Below are positions 1 to 8,007 of a stretch of DNA of 64,000 nt, in pieces. Each line of letters begins with the position of its first letter. The stretch's first letter is position 1. The notes beneath the pieces are model-generated. The model had not been told where the DNA came from. It made no database searches and saw nothing but the letters and a program-made list of their open reading frames with translations. Location: assembly GCA_020634415.1 (NCBI GenBank), contig JACKBT010000006.1:1-64000 (forward strand), in the 5' to 3' direction. This stretch comes from Ardenticatenaceae bacterium (GTDB taxonomy: Bacteria > Chloroflexota > Anaerolineae > Promineifilales > Promineifilaceae). The position numbers and the translations under genes are program-made.

Positions 1-2
1 AA

Positions 3-1499
3 CGCCGCGCCGTGCTGTATGATAAGGATGGCGACACCCACTATGACACCATCTCGGCCTTCATCAAAAGCCTGCGCGGCTCCGACCCCGATGCGGCTTT
101 GTATTGGCTGGCGAAGATGATTTACGCTGGGGAAGACCCGCGCTTTATCTTCCGCCGCATGGCGATTTTGGCTGGCGAAGACGTGGGGCTGGCCGATCCT
201 AAGGCCATTACGGTGGTGAACAGCTGCTGGGAAGCCTTTGAGCGGATTGGGATGCCGGAGGGGCGTTTTCCCCTGGGACAGGCGGCTCTGTATCTGGCGA
301 CATGCCCCAAGTCGAATTCGGTGATGGCTTTTTTTGATGCGTTAACGGCCGTTGAAAGCGAAGCCGAGTCCGAAGTGCCCAATCACCTGCGTGATGCCAA
401 CCGCGACAAAGAAGGCTTTGGGCATGGTAAGGGCTACCTCTATCCCCACGCCTACCAGGATCATTGGGTGGCGCAGCAATATCTGCCCGCCGCTTTGCAG
501 GGCAAGATGTTTTATGAACCCAGCGACCAGGGCTACGAAGCGGGCATTGCCGTGCAGGTGGCGCGGCGGCGCGAGGCGCAGTTGGCGGCGATGTTAGAGA
601 CTGGAGATTGGAGATTGGAGATTGGGGAAGTGTTGACGACAAGCCCTATTGACAAAGCACGAGATGCCTGGTTGCAGCGGGTGATTGCCAACAGCGGGCG
701 CACTTTGGGGGAGATGCGGGACAGGCTGTTTGCCCTGGCAGGGATGCAGCGGCATCACCTGGTGCTGGACTTGAATGCGGGCAGTGGGCTGCTGACGTGG
801 GAGGCGGTGCGCCAGGCCCCAGAGGGCCGTGTTTATGCCCTTACCGCCGACGTGACGGCGGCAACGGCTTTGCGCCAGCAAGCAGAGCGGCTGCCAGAGT
901 TGGAACGGCCGATTATCCTGCAAGGCGTACTGGCTGAATTGGCCTATCTGCTCACGCTCCGTGATGAAGCGGCCATCCGTTTTGACCGCGTTTTGGGGCG
1001 CAATCCTTTCCCCACATCGGTTGAGCGCAGTGGGCTGTTGGCGGTTTTGCGTGATTGGGTGGCGGTGGACGGCCGTTTCACCTTCAGCCAAACCATTCCG
1101 CGCCACACCCAACGGCTGTACAAGCTGGTGGATTGGTCACGCCTGGATGCGGATTTGGCGGCACAAGTAGCCCAGGCGGAGGAGGCCATCTATACCAACT
1201 CTGATGATCCTTTGGTCAATTGGGATGAGGCGGATTTAACGGCCGCTTTTGAATCGGCGGGTTGGCAGGTGCAAGTGCAGGTGGAAAAACAGGCAGAGGC
1301 GCGGCGTATAACGGCCGATCAGCTCGCCCGCTGGTTCCACAGTGACAACGAGGACAAGCCCAGTTATGCGCAGCATTTACAGCGGGGTGGGGTAAAAACG
1401 GCCGATCTCACACCCATCGCCACCCTCTACGAACGCCAACTCCTCAACCAAACCGTCAACTGGCAAACCACAACCATCATCGGCGTGGCTTACCCCTAA
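3..1499 (+). CDS. RarA/MgsA-type AAA+ ATPase C-terminal part fused to a methyltransferase-like domain (5' truncated by window edge)
   Basis: The frame is open from the first bases, so the start lies left of the window. The first ~190 visible residues match the C-terminal half of RarA/MgsA (replication-fork and recombination AAA+ ATPase): DKDGDTHYD, RGSDPDAALYWLA, GEDVGLADP and PNHLRDAN are typical, and the family normally ends near QVARRREAQ. Here the frame runs on for ~300 codons. A linker LETGDWRLEIGE is encoded by the GGAGATTGG word repeat that fills intergenic gaps in this genome. It is followed by a Rossmann-like region with a motif-I style glycine signature (VLDLNAGSGLL), as in SAM-dependent methyltransferases. 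The RarA identity is firm; the methyltransferase label is a fold-level inference with no known substrate. The ATP-binding half is not visible here. Confidence 0.85.
   Translation, partial: RRAVLYDKDGDTHYDTISAFIKSLRGSDPDAALYWLAKMIYAGEDPRFIFRRMAILAGEDVGLADPKAITVVNSCWEAFERIGMPEGRFPLGQAALYLATCPKSNSVMAFFDALTAVESEAESEVPNHLRDANRDKEGFGHGKGYLYPHAYQDHWVAQQYLPAALQGKMFYEPSDQGYEAGIAVQVARRREAQLAAMLETGDWRLEIGEVLTTSPIDKARDAWLQRVIANSGRTLGEMRDRLFALAGMQRHHLVLDLNAGSGLLTWEAVRQAPEGRVYALTADVTAATALRQQAERLPELERPIILQGVLAELAYLLTLRDEAAIRFDRVLGRNPFPTSVERSGLLAVLRDWVAVDGRFTFSQTIPRHTQRLYKLVDWSRLDADLAAQVAQAEEAIYTNSDDPLVNWDEADLTAAFESAGWQVQVQVEKQAEARRITADQLARWFHSDNEDKPSYAQHLQRGGVKTADLTPIATLYERQLLNQTVNWQTTTIIGVAYP
596..627 (+). 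repeat. Translated copy of the GGAGATTGG word repeat
   Basis: About 3.5 copies of the 9-mer GGAGATTGG (first copy GGAGACTGG-like) lie in frame inside the RarA fusion gene, exactly at the junction between the RarA part and the added domain. The same words occur between genes at 1534-1588, 5614-5652, 11005-11066, 23957-24006 and 33281-33327. Confidence 0.85.
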
Positions 1500-1533
1500 G
1501 AATTCGATCAAAAACAAGGTTGACTTTTGGGGA

Positions 1534-1588
1534 CTGGAGATTGGAGATTGGGGAAGTCTCTACTCTCCAATCTCTACTCCCTACCAAA
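1534..1588. repeat. GGAGATTGG word repeat with imperfect inverted arm
   Basis: GACTGGAGATTGGAGATTGG is followed after a few bases by the opposite-strand words (CTCTCCAATCTCTACTCC), so the transcript could fold into an imperfect hairpin. It lies just downstream of the RarA fusion gene. It could act as a processing or termination structure, but it has no U-tract. Confidence 0.6.
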
Positions 1589-1718
1589 CTGAGAAATTAT
1601 CTTTCCGCGAACCCTAAGCTTCTGCCCCACTTTCCTGACATACTGACATCGTATTGAGTTTCCCGTTCCTGTCGTTGACAAATGTCAGGCTTGGATTTAT
1701 TCTTGCTTTAATTGACTT

Positions 1719-1775
1719 AGGAGTTACGCACTTGTAGGGCTGTGGCCGGCCACAGCAACTGCGTTAGCCCTATTA
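1719..1775. repeat. Solo MITE-like end plus palindrome in a 320-bp gene-free gap
   Basis: AGGAGTTACGCACTTGT here is identical over 17 bases to the reverse complement of the right end of the MITE-like element at 41562-41704. It is followed by the perfect palindrome TGTGGCCGGCCACA and flanking TAGGGCT/AGCCCTA arms. The rest of the gap 1500-1822 holds the word repeat at 1534-1588 and nothing I can read as a gene. Confidence 0.5.
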
Positions 1776-1822
1776 ATCTTCGTTCCTAAACATGATTGTG
1801 GTTCCCCACCAGAGGAGGAAGG

Positions 1823-3043
1823 ATGATAACTCAGGACGCTTTAAGTAATGTAGATTTAGAGATGCTTGGTGAGAGATTGCAAAAGGCCCGCAAGCGACAA
1901 GGGTTAACCCAGGCTGACGCGGCTCACGCTCTTGGCCTGTCACGTACCACAATGACTGCCATTGAAAAGGGTGAACGGAAAATTAAGTCAAGCGAATTGA
2001 TCCAATTGGCAGAGATATATGGGCGTACTGTGAGCGATTTTGTTCACAGTCGCCCTGATATAGAAATTTCACAGGTTCAGTTTCGCAGCACGTTGAATAC
2101 CACAGAAGAAGATTTGCAGCGTATCTCACCTGCCATTGATTCCTTACTGGAATTAGCCGCGAATTACTTAGAACTAGAGTTAATAGTAGACCAGCCACTT
2201 GCGAATAATTACCCCTTGCCCTTTCAATACTCGAATCGTTTGAGAACAGAGCAAGCAGCGGAAAGCTTGGCTATTGCCGAAAGGAATCGCTTAGGATTGG
2301 GCGATGCACCTATCCCCATCTTGCGCGATCTTTTGGAAAAAGATGTCGGCATCCGCATCTTTTATCTTGATCTCCAGCCTTCAAATGTCTTTTCGGAAAT
2401 ATATTTTTACACGCCTCAATTAGGCGGGTGTATTGCCATTAACAAGCTACATGATGGGCCAAGCCATAAGGGCCGTTGCCGCTGGTCATTAGCCCATGCC
2501 TATGCACACTTCCTGGCTCACCGCACCAGCCCTACCATTTCATTTGAAGACCAATATCAGCGTAAGCCTGAAAGTGAGCGATTTGCTGATCTGTTTGCTC
2601 GATACTTTTTAATGCCCACAAGTGATCTTTCTCGACGATTCAGTGCTTTATATCAAGCACAAGGCAAAATTACACCTGCTGATCTGGTTAAACTAGCCTA
2701 TTACTACGGTGTATCATTTAAGGCTCTTTTAATACGTTTAGAGGACATGCGGCTAATCCCCACTGGTGTTTGGGAAAAGCTGCAAGAGCGAAAATTCCAT
2801 GTAGAAGAAGCTGCTCAAAAATTGAATATTGAGCCTTACCCCGAACCTACCGAAAAATTACCCGAACGATATATTAAATTGGCTGTTCAAGCTTATGAAG
2901 AGGAACAGATAACGGAAGGTGAATTAGCCAATTATTTACAGGTGGACAGACTTGAAGCCCGTGAAATCTTGCTGACACATGAACGTGAATCGGAAACAGA
3001 TTATGCGATTGATGAAGATGTGATGGAGTTGGTAAGCATATAA
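1823..3043 (+). CDS. XRE-family regulator with degenerate ImmA/IrrE-type peptidase domain
   Basis: About 406 residues from ATG 1823, which is preceded by a strong AGGAGGAAGG ribosome site; an upstream TTG in the same frame is less likely. Residues ~15-68 form a Cro/C1 helix-turn-helix (LTQADAAHALGLSRTTMTAI). The middle resembles ImmA/IrrE metallopeptidases (PILRDLLEKDVGIRI ... RWSLAHAYAHFLAH). The zinc-peptidase motif HExxH reads H225-A-Y-A-H229, so the catalytic Glu is missing and proteolysis is unlikely. The gene stops 11 bases before a PIN-like gene. The pair matches a known regulator/PIN toxin-antitoxin-like arrangement in which this protein would be the antitoxin or regulator. Base composition is AT-richer than its neighbours and it lacks the ACGGCCGT octamer, suggesting acquisition. 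Confidence 0.85.
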   Translation: MITQDALSNVDLEMLGERLQKARKRQGLTQADAAHALGLSRTTMTAIEKGERKIKSSELIQLAEIYGRTVSDFVHSRPDIEISQVQFRSTLNTTEEDLQRISPAIDSLLELAANYLELELIVDQPLANNYPLPFQYSNRLRTEQAAESLAIAERNRLGLGDAPIPILRDLLEKDVGIRIFYLDLQPSNVFSEIYFYTPQLGGCIAINKLHDGPSHKGRCRWSLAHAYAHFLAHRTSPTISFEDQYQRKPESERFADLFARYFLMPTSDLSRRFSALYQAQGKITPADLVKLAYYYGVSFKALLIRLEDMRLIPTGVWEKLQERKFHVEEAAQKLNIEPYPEPTEKLPERYIKLAVQAYEEEQITEGELANYLQVDRLEAREILLTHERESETDYAIDEDVMELVSI

Positions 3044-3054
3044 GGGTGTCACCA

Positions 3055-3546
3055 ATGGCTTTATCCATAACGAAAAACGTGATCATCCTTGACGCAAGCT
3101 GCCTTGTAAACTTGTATGCCACCGCTCATATGGCAGAGATATTGCGGAGCGTACCGCAATCTATTACGGTGGCGGCTTATGTTTTTAATAGGGAAGCCCT
3201 TTGGATTAAAGAGGATGTAAATGGGAAAATGGAGAAACAGCCTGTTCAATTGCAGCCGTTAGTAGATGCAGGGCTTTTGACTCTCGTCTCAATTAAAGGG
3301 GAAACTGAGTCCAACCTCCATGTTTTGTTATCGAGTAAGATTCGTGATGAAGGGGAATCACAAACAGGGGCAATTGCTATTCATCGAGATTGGGCGATTG
3401 CTATTGATGATCGTAAGGCTCGTCGCATTATTCGGGAAACAGGTAACAATATTGAATTGATCTATTCACTTCAATTGGTTAAACATTGGGTAGAAACTGA
3501 AAAGATGGAAGATGTGATAATCAGAGAGATGCTAGTGCTTAGTTAA
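3055..3546 (+). pseudogene. PIN-like (DUF3368-type) gene, 5' part, interrupted by IS630-type element
   Basis: ATG 3055 has AAGGGTG upstream; GTG 3046 is possible. Residues IILDASCLVNLYAT (acidic PIN motif), an internal GAIAIHRDWAIAIDDRKARRI stretch (second acidic cluster, nucleic-acid-cleaving fold) and a C-terminal helix match stand-alone PIN-like proteins found after XRE/ImmA regulators. After codon CTA (3532-3534) the sequence enters the left inverted repeat of an IS; the present stop (TAA 3544-3546) lies inside the IS. Removing the IS and one TA restores ~29 further in-frame codons (4782-4871). The truncated product loses only its tail (it gains VLS), so activity may be kept or lost. Confidence 0.8.
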
Positions 3547-3595
3547 GTTAATTTTTACACAATATGTAGGGCTACAAAATAGCCAAAATCGTCGT

Positions 3596-4273
3596 TCATT
3601 GTTCTTTAACAACCGGATAAAGTTTTCTCAGTTTGATACGAGCATCCTCAGCCGTGAATTGCCAATGAATCTTAGCCTGTAGGGAATTGCGCCGAAGCTG
3701 CCAAGCGGCAACTTCCTGAGCGACAGTCTCCTTGTTCGGCAAGCGACGATTAAGACATTGACGGGTGAGAACGGAAAGTTCACATTCGGCCACATTAAGC
3801 CAAGAGCCGTGTTCAGGCGTGTAATGCCATTCTAACTTGGCCGCAATGCGTCTGGCTTCTTGAGGGGGGAAGGCTGCATAAAGGCAGGCAGGGGAGTGAG
3901 TATTGAGATTGTCGGTGATAAGGACAATCTTCTCCGCCTCAGGAAAGTCCTCATCCACCAAAAGGCGTAGCTCTTGAGCCATATCCAGACTTGTGCGTCG
4001 GTTGGTGACATGAACCCTGCGCCAGCCTGTCAAAGGTTGTACCTTGATAAAAAGGTTGACAGTCCCGTTACGTGTGTACTGATAATCCTGACGAACTACC
4101 TCACCAGGGGTCATCGGTAAATGGCCCCGAGGCGTTTCATGCAAGGTCACACTTTGTTCATCCAGGCAAACTTGGGGTCGCTTGGGGTCAAAAGGTCGTT
4201 GATACACTTCCAAAACATCTTCCATCTTAGCCACGTACTGGGCTGAGGGTTTACCGATACACCAGCTTTTCAC
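3596..4273 (-). CDS. IS630-type transposase, DDE catalytic part (orfB)
   Basis: Contains the RNase-H-like DDE core of IS630 transposases: VCLDEQSV (first Asp), IVLITDNLNTH (second Asp) and EHGSWLNVAE (the Glu/Asp-containing third motif). In frame with upstream codons it begins NDLKPWRVKSWCIGKPSAQYVAKMEDVLEVY when read from the A8 slip site; that junction is typical of full-length IS630 transposases. It therefore probably has no start of its own and is made as a -1 frameshift fusion with orfA, ~375 residues in all. Confidence 0.92.
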   Translation of the reverse strand: MKSWCIGKPSAQYVAKMEDVLEVYQRPFDPKRPQVCLDEQSVTLHETPRGHLPMTPGEVVRQDYQYTRNGTVNLFIKVQPLTGWRRVHVTNRRTSLDMAQELRLLVDEDFPEAEKIVLITDNLNTHSPACLYAAFPPQEARRIAAKLEWHYTPEHGSWLNVAECELSVLTRQCLNRRLPNKETVAQEVAAWQLRRNSLQAKIHWQFTAEDARIKLRKLYPVVKEQ

Positions 4274-4725
4274 TCGCCATGGCTTGAGGTCGTTTTTTTT
4301 AACCGTTCCCAGACGGCTACGTGGCTAATGCTCTCTATGACTTCTAGTTCTACCAGCTGCTCGGCTAACAATCTCATTGTCCACTTACTCACTCCCTCTG
4401 GTGGGTCGCTACAGGCCAAAAGCGTTAATTGCGCTTCTACCTCCCCTGTTAGTTTTGGGGGAGACCCTGACCGAGGTTTGTCATATAAGGTGGCTTCCAT
4501 CCCTTCATCCAAGTAGCGTTTCCTAATATTAGCCACTGTTTTCTTACTCACCTGCATGGCCTCAGCTATCCTGTCATTTGTCCAATGCTCCCCTTGACTG
4601 TAATCTGTTAGCAAGAGGATGCGTGCTCGTGTTTGGGTACGAGCCGCCGTTTGCCCACTTCTGATGATGCTGGTTAAACTTGTTCTTTCTTCGGTTGTTA
4701 AGGTTATTTTTCTATGTTTACTCAT
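4270..4725 (-). CDS. IS630-type transposase, DNA-binding part (orfA)
   Basis: Paired helix-turn-helix N-terminal region of IS630 transposases (ARILLLTDYSQGEHWTNDRI ... SKKTVANIRKRYL ... LYDKPRSGSPPKLT). It binds the element ends. The frame ends shortly after WERLKK, where eight A residues (minus strand, 4300-4293) precede the overlap with orfB. A -1 slip gives the continuous WERLKKNDLKPW expected of the family. Confidence 0.92.
   Translation of the reverse strand: MSKHRKITLTTEERTSLTSIIRSGQTAARTQTRARILLLTDYSQGEHWTNDRIAEAMQVSKKTVANIRKRYLDEGMEATLYDKPRSGSPPKLTGEVEAQLTLLACSDPPEGVSKWTMRLLAEQLVELEVIESISHVAVWERLKKTTSSHGE
4293..4300 (-). other. A8 programmed -1 frameshift site of the IS630 transposase
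   Basis: On the minus strand TTAAAAAAAACGACC: the zero frame reads L-K-K-T-T-S-S-H-G-E-stop, and slipping back one base reads L-K-K-N-D-L-K-P-W into the DDE frame. A homopolymeric A slip at this junction is known for many IS630 elements. Confidence 0.8.
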
Positions 4726-4781
4726 GAGCGTAATTGTACGCTCTTCTTTGATAGTGTAAAATTTTTCTTAACTAAGCACTA

Positions 4782-4871
4782 GTAGCTATTCGCAAACGTG
4801 CAACTTATTTACCTCGTCAGGCTAACCCTCTTTATCAATGGTGGGTAGATAGTGGTGGCCCAACTGACTGA
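4782..4871 (+). pseudogene. 3' remnant of the PIN-like gene beyond the IS
   Basis: Joined to 3534 it continues the PIN frame as VAIRKRATYLPRQANPLYQW and ends TGA at 4869-4871. Such Pro/Trp-containing tails are common at the end of this PIN subfamily. The stop lies one base from the end of the convergent WecG-type gene, so the original gene boundary is preserved. Confidence 0.8.
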
Positions 4872-4872
4872 T

Positions 4873-5661
4873 CTAATCCCCCTTGATCCCCTGCCCCTCT
4901 GCTCCCCTGCCTCTCCACAACACCTGCAAAGCAAACCGGGGTAAGGCCAGCATTCGCCGCCAGCGCCAGGGTTCGCGGAGCAGCCGGTAGAGCCATTCCA
5001 GCCCCAGATTTTGCAGCCAGCGCGGGGCGCGGATGGCGCGGCCTGTGACGAAATCGAGTGCGCCGCCCACGCCCAGGGCCAGCCGCACCGTTGGTAATGC
5101 CTCCTTGTTGCGGGCGATCCATTTGTCCTGGCGCGGGGCGCCGTAGGCCACAAAGAGCATGTCGGCCTGGCTGTCGTTGATGTGCTGGACGATGGTTTCG
5201 TTGGCGGCGGGGTCGGGCGAGCCAGCGAAGGTGCCAGCGATGAGAAGGCCGGGATATTTTTGTTGGAGGATAACGGCCGCTTCCTCCGCCACCCCCGGCG
5301 CAGCACCCAGTAGAAATAGTTTCCAACCATTTTGCGCCGCCAATGCCGCCAGATGGTAGATGAGTTCGGAGCCGGGGACGCGCTGGGGTAACGGCCGTCC
5401 CAACCACCGCGCCGCATACACCAGCCCCACGCCATCAGGTATACACAAATCTGCCTGCCACAACACCTGCCGGAAGGCTTCATCCTGCTGCGCCGCCATC
5501 ACAAATTCGGGATTGGTGGTGGCAATTTGGTGCAGGCGGGCTTCGGCCATGAACTGCTGCGCCAGGGCGATGGTGTGGGCCATGGTGACGGGGTGGACAG
5601 GCGTGTTGAGGATGGAGATTGGAGATTGGAGACTAGAGACTAGAGATTGATGATCTAACAT
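4873..5661 (-). CDS. WecG/TagA/CpsF-family glycosyltransferase
   Basis: Transfers N-acetylmannosamine-type or related sugars to a lipid-linked acceptor in teichoic acid, ECA or exopolysaccharide synthesis (GT26). The family signatures TTNPEFVMAAQQD, IPDGVGLVYAAR, FLLGAAPGVAEEAA, VAYGAPRQDKWI and GVGGALDFVTGR are all present, and the protein ends in the usual basic helix (REPWRWRRM). ATG 5661 is chosen; no later Met precedes the conserved domain. The codons for SLVSSLQSPISIL near the N-terminus are therefore the translated GGAGATTGG word repeat. It is convergent with the disrupted PIN gene. Confidence 0.9.
   Translation of the reverse strand: MLDHQSLVSSLQSPISILNTPVHPVTMAHTIALAQQFMAEARLHQIATTNPEFVMAAQQDEAFRQVLWQADLCIPDGVGLVYAARWLGRPLPQRVPGSELIYHLAALAAQNGWKLFLLGAAPGVAEEAAVILQQKYPGLLIAGTFAGSPDPAANETIVQHINDSQADMLFVAYGAPRQDKWIARNKEALPTVRLALGVGGALDFVTGRAIRAPRWLQNLGLEWLYRLLREPWRWRRMLALPRFALQVLWRGRGAEGQGIKGD
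5614..5652. repeat. GGAGATTGG word repeat overlapping a gene start
   Basis: GGAGATTGGAGATTGG followed by GAGACTAGAGACTAGAG; it encodes residues ~4-16 of the WecG-type protein on the minus strand. The adjacent 5669-5707 holds the second word family (TACTCAATTACCCAATTACC). Confidence 0.7.
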
Positions 5662-5742
5662 TGTGATTACCGAATTACTCAATTACCCAATTACCAAATT
5701 ACCCCGCTATACTATGAATAATTTGTAGGGGTGCAAACAATT

Positions 5743-6645
5743 ATGACGGCAAAGGTGATTTTGAACCCGTTTTCGGGGCGCGGCGCGGCGCTGAAGCGGC
5801 TGGAGGAGATGAAGGCGGCATTGGCGGCAGCAGGGGTGGCGTATGAGTTGGTGTTGACAGAACGGCCGTCTCACGCCACCGAATTAGCCCAACAAGCTGT
5901 GGCGCAAGGTTGTAACCCCATCATTGCCGCAGGGGGGGATGGCTTGCTGAGTGAGGTGCTAAACGGCATAGCCGCTGCCGCTGGCGATGATGCGTGGCCG
6001 ACGTTTGGGGTAATGCCTATGGGCACGGCCAATGATCTGATTGAGAATTTGGGAATGCCGACAGACTTGGCCGCCGCGGCCCAGGTGATTGCCAGGGGAA
6101 CGGTGCGGCGGCTGGACATGGGGCGGGTAAACGGCCGTGTTTTCCACAACAACGCAGGTCTGGGGTTGGAATCACACATCTCCGCCATCCAAAACCGCAT
6201 GACCTGGGCCAAGGGCATCTTCCGCTACCTGTCGGCCACCCTGTGGGGCATCATGCAGAACCCACAGTGGCGGATGCACTTGCAATGGGATGATGGGGAA
6301 TACAACGGCCCGGTGACGCTGGTTTCCATTGGCAATGCGCCACGCACAGGCGGTATTTTCTATACTGTGCCTCACGCTGATCCCTTTGATGGCCGCTTGA
6401 CCTTTGTGTATGGGCATATTCCCACCCGTTTGCAGATTTTGCGGGTGCTGCCGCGCACGATGAAGCCGGATGTGGGCAATTATGTGGAGCATCCGGCGGT
6501 GCATGAGGTTCACGCTACCTGGCTGAGAGTGCGGGCGGAAACGCCCACGCCAATGCACGCCGATGGCGAGATTGTGTCTGGTGCCGTGCAAGAGCTGTTT
6601 TATGAAGTGCTGCCCCAAAAGCTGCCGCTTTTGATGGGTAATTGA
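5743..6645 (+). CDS. Diacylglycerol/lipid kinase family protein (YegS/BmrU type)
   Basis: DAGK catalytic fold: ILNPFSGRG near the N-terminus, nucleotide-binding AAGGDGLLSEVLNGI, and MGTANDLIENLG (family norm GTANDFAR). It ends with the all-beta half containing HADGEIV. About 300 residues is the usual length. It probably phosphorylates diacylglycerol, a ceramide-like or an isoprenoid lipid in the membrane. ATG 5743 sits 9 bases after GGGGTG; GTG 5731 is an alternative. The next gene, convergent, is a glycolipid-type glycosyltransferase, so both may act in membrane lipid turnover. Confidence 0.9.
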   Translation: MTAKVILNPFSGRGAALKRLEEMKAALAAAGVAYELVLTERPSHATELAQQAVAQGCNPIIAAGGDGLLSEVLNGIAAAAGDDAWPTFGVMPMGTANDLIENLGMPTDLAAAAQVIARGTVRRLDMGRVNGRVFHNNAGLGLESHISAIQNRMTWAKGIFRYLSATLWGIMQNPQWRMHLQWDDGEYNGPVTLVSIGNAPRTGGIFYTVPHADPFDGRLTFVYGHIPTRLQILRVLPRTMKPDVGNYVEHPAVHEVHATWLRVRAETPTPMHADGEIVSGAVQELFYEVLPQKLPLLMGN

Positions 6646-6655
6646 GTGATTTTTG

Positions 6656-7933
6656 TTAGGGGCGGCGCACCAGTTCGTTGATCTGTTGGGGGATGGTGTG
6701 GAAGGGGTTTTCTTCGAGGCCCAGCAGTTCGTACCAACGGCCGTTTAGCAGGGGTTTTTGTTTGTCTACCTGGACGAACTGGTCGGCTTTTTTGTCGGCG
6801 ATGGCCTGGTGATAAACGGCCGTTAACCGCTCCGCCTGCCGTTTAATATCATAAGTTTGGGCCTTAGCCAGTGCCGCCGTGCGCAAAACCTCACATAAAT
6901 CATCATCCTGCAAAACCCGAATAATGGCCTGGGCCAGATCGTCGGCGTTTTGCTCTGTTAACAGCCCTTCCACCTCATGGTCAATTACATCCGATGTGCC
7001 GCTGGCGGCAACCGCCACCACCGGCAGGTTGGCGGCCATCGCCTCCAGCGTCACCAGCCCCTGCGTCTCGGTGACGGAGGCGAAACAGAACAGATCGGCG
7101 GCGAAGAGATGCTGGGGGATGGCCGTGAAGGGGACGGCCCCCGGTAATTCTATCCGCTCGCTGACACCCAACTTCTGCACCAGTTTTTGCAAGGCTTCGC
7201 GCTCTTCGCCCTCGCCCAGAATGACCAGGCGTGTGTTGGGGATGTGTTGGATGACTTTGGCGGCGGCTTCGATGAGCAAGTCCCAACTTTTTTCTTTGGC
7301 GAGGCGGCCGGCCGAAATCAGGACGCGATCATTTTGCCAGCCTTTTTGTTGGCGAAACTGTTCTCTGTCTGTCGGTTGGCTGTAGGGGGCTAAATTGATG
7401 CCGGTGGGGATGACGGTGACGCGCTCGTGAAGGCCATACAGCTCGGCCAGGAGATCGCGGATGCTGTTGGAGGGCACAACGATGTGCTGGCACTGCTGCA
7501 TGTAGACACCCAGCCAGCGGTCTATGACTTCTTTGACGATGTTTTGGTTGAGGGATACATAGTGGCTGTAATCACGATAACGGGTGTGGAAGGTGAAGAC
7601 AAAGGGCAGGTTGAGTTCGTCGGCTTTGTTAGCGGCCGTTTGCCCCAGCAAAAAGGGGTGATGGGCGTGAATGACATCTAGCTTGAGGGTGGGCAGCAGC
7701 CAATCTATGTGGCTGGACATGGGGATGGTGATGGGAAAGTTGTTGTGGATGGGCAGTTCAAAAGCTGGATAACGAAAAATGAAGGGGTCTTCGTCTTCAT
7801 AGTCGCTGGCGTGTTGGGAGAAGATGAAGACGTTGTGGCCTAATTCGGTGAGGGCTTTGCGAAAGGTGCTAATTGAGCGGACGACACCGCTGACGACGGG
7901 TAGATAGGTATTTGTATAATGGGCAATGTGCAT
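6656..7933 (-). CDS. GT4 glycosyltransferase, diacylglycerol-glucosyltransferase-like
   Basis: The N-terminal half (YTNTYLPVVSGVVRSI, HAHHPFLLG, FTFHTRY) and C-terminal half (ISAGRLAKEKSWDLLIEA, ILGEGEE, FASVTETQGLVTLEAMA with the E-x7-E nucleotide-sugar motif) match GT4 enzymes, closest in style to 1,2-diacylglycerol 3-glucosyltransferases of Gram-positives and Chloroflexi. Cytosolic or membrane-associated. ATG 7933 has GGGAG upstream. The last ~55 residues (QKPLLNGRWYELLGLEENPF) are an extra tail of unknown role. The lipid-kinase neighbour supports a lipid substrate, by inference only. Confidence 0.85.
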   Translation of the reverse strand: MHIAHYTNTYLPVVSGVVRSISTFRKALTELGHNVFIFSQHASDYEDEDPFIFRYPAFELPIHNNFPITIPMSSHIDWLLPTLKLDVIHAHHPFLLGQTAANKADELNLPFVFTFHTRYRDYSHYVSLNQNIVKEVIDRWLGVYMQQCQHIVVPSNSIRDLLAELYGLHERVTVIPTGINLAPYSQPTDREQFRQQKGWQNDRVLISAGRLAKEKSWDLLIEAAAKVIQHIPNTRLVILGEGEEREALQKLVQKLGVSERIELPGAVPFTAIPQHLFAADLFCFASVTETQGLVTLEAMAANLPVVAVAASGTSDVIDHEVEGLLTEQNADDLAQAIIRVLQDDDLCEVLRTAALAKAQTYDIKRQAERLTAVYHQAIADKKADQFVQVDKQKPLLNGRWYELLGLEENPFHTIPQQINELVRRP

Positions 7934-8007
7934 CGGTGGCTCCCATTTGAAAGTTATGCACATATCCTATAGAACTAGGGGAATATCTGCATAGTAGACT
8001 ATGGATT

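Larger units (their letters stand above)
3535..4779 (-). mobile_element. IS630-family insertion sequence
   Basis: Terminal inverted repeats GTGCTTAGTTAAG (3535-3547) and CTTAACTAAGCAC (4767-4779) match perfectly over 13 bp, with further imperfect matching inward (TTTACAC on both sides). They are flanked by a TA duplication (3533-3534 and 4780-4781), the IS630/Tc1-mariner target rule. The ~1.25 kb element holds two overlapping transposase frames on the minus strand. Both ends and both frames look intact, so it may be recently active. Confidence 0.93.

Noticed and set aside
1823..3043. Prophage repressor interpretation of the XRE/ImmA-like gene
   Set aside because: No integrase, structural or lysis genes are nearby and the direct partner is a PIN-like gene, so a toxin-antitoxin-like pair fits better.
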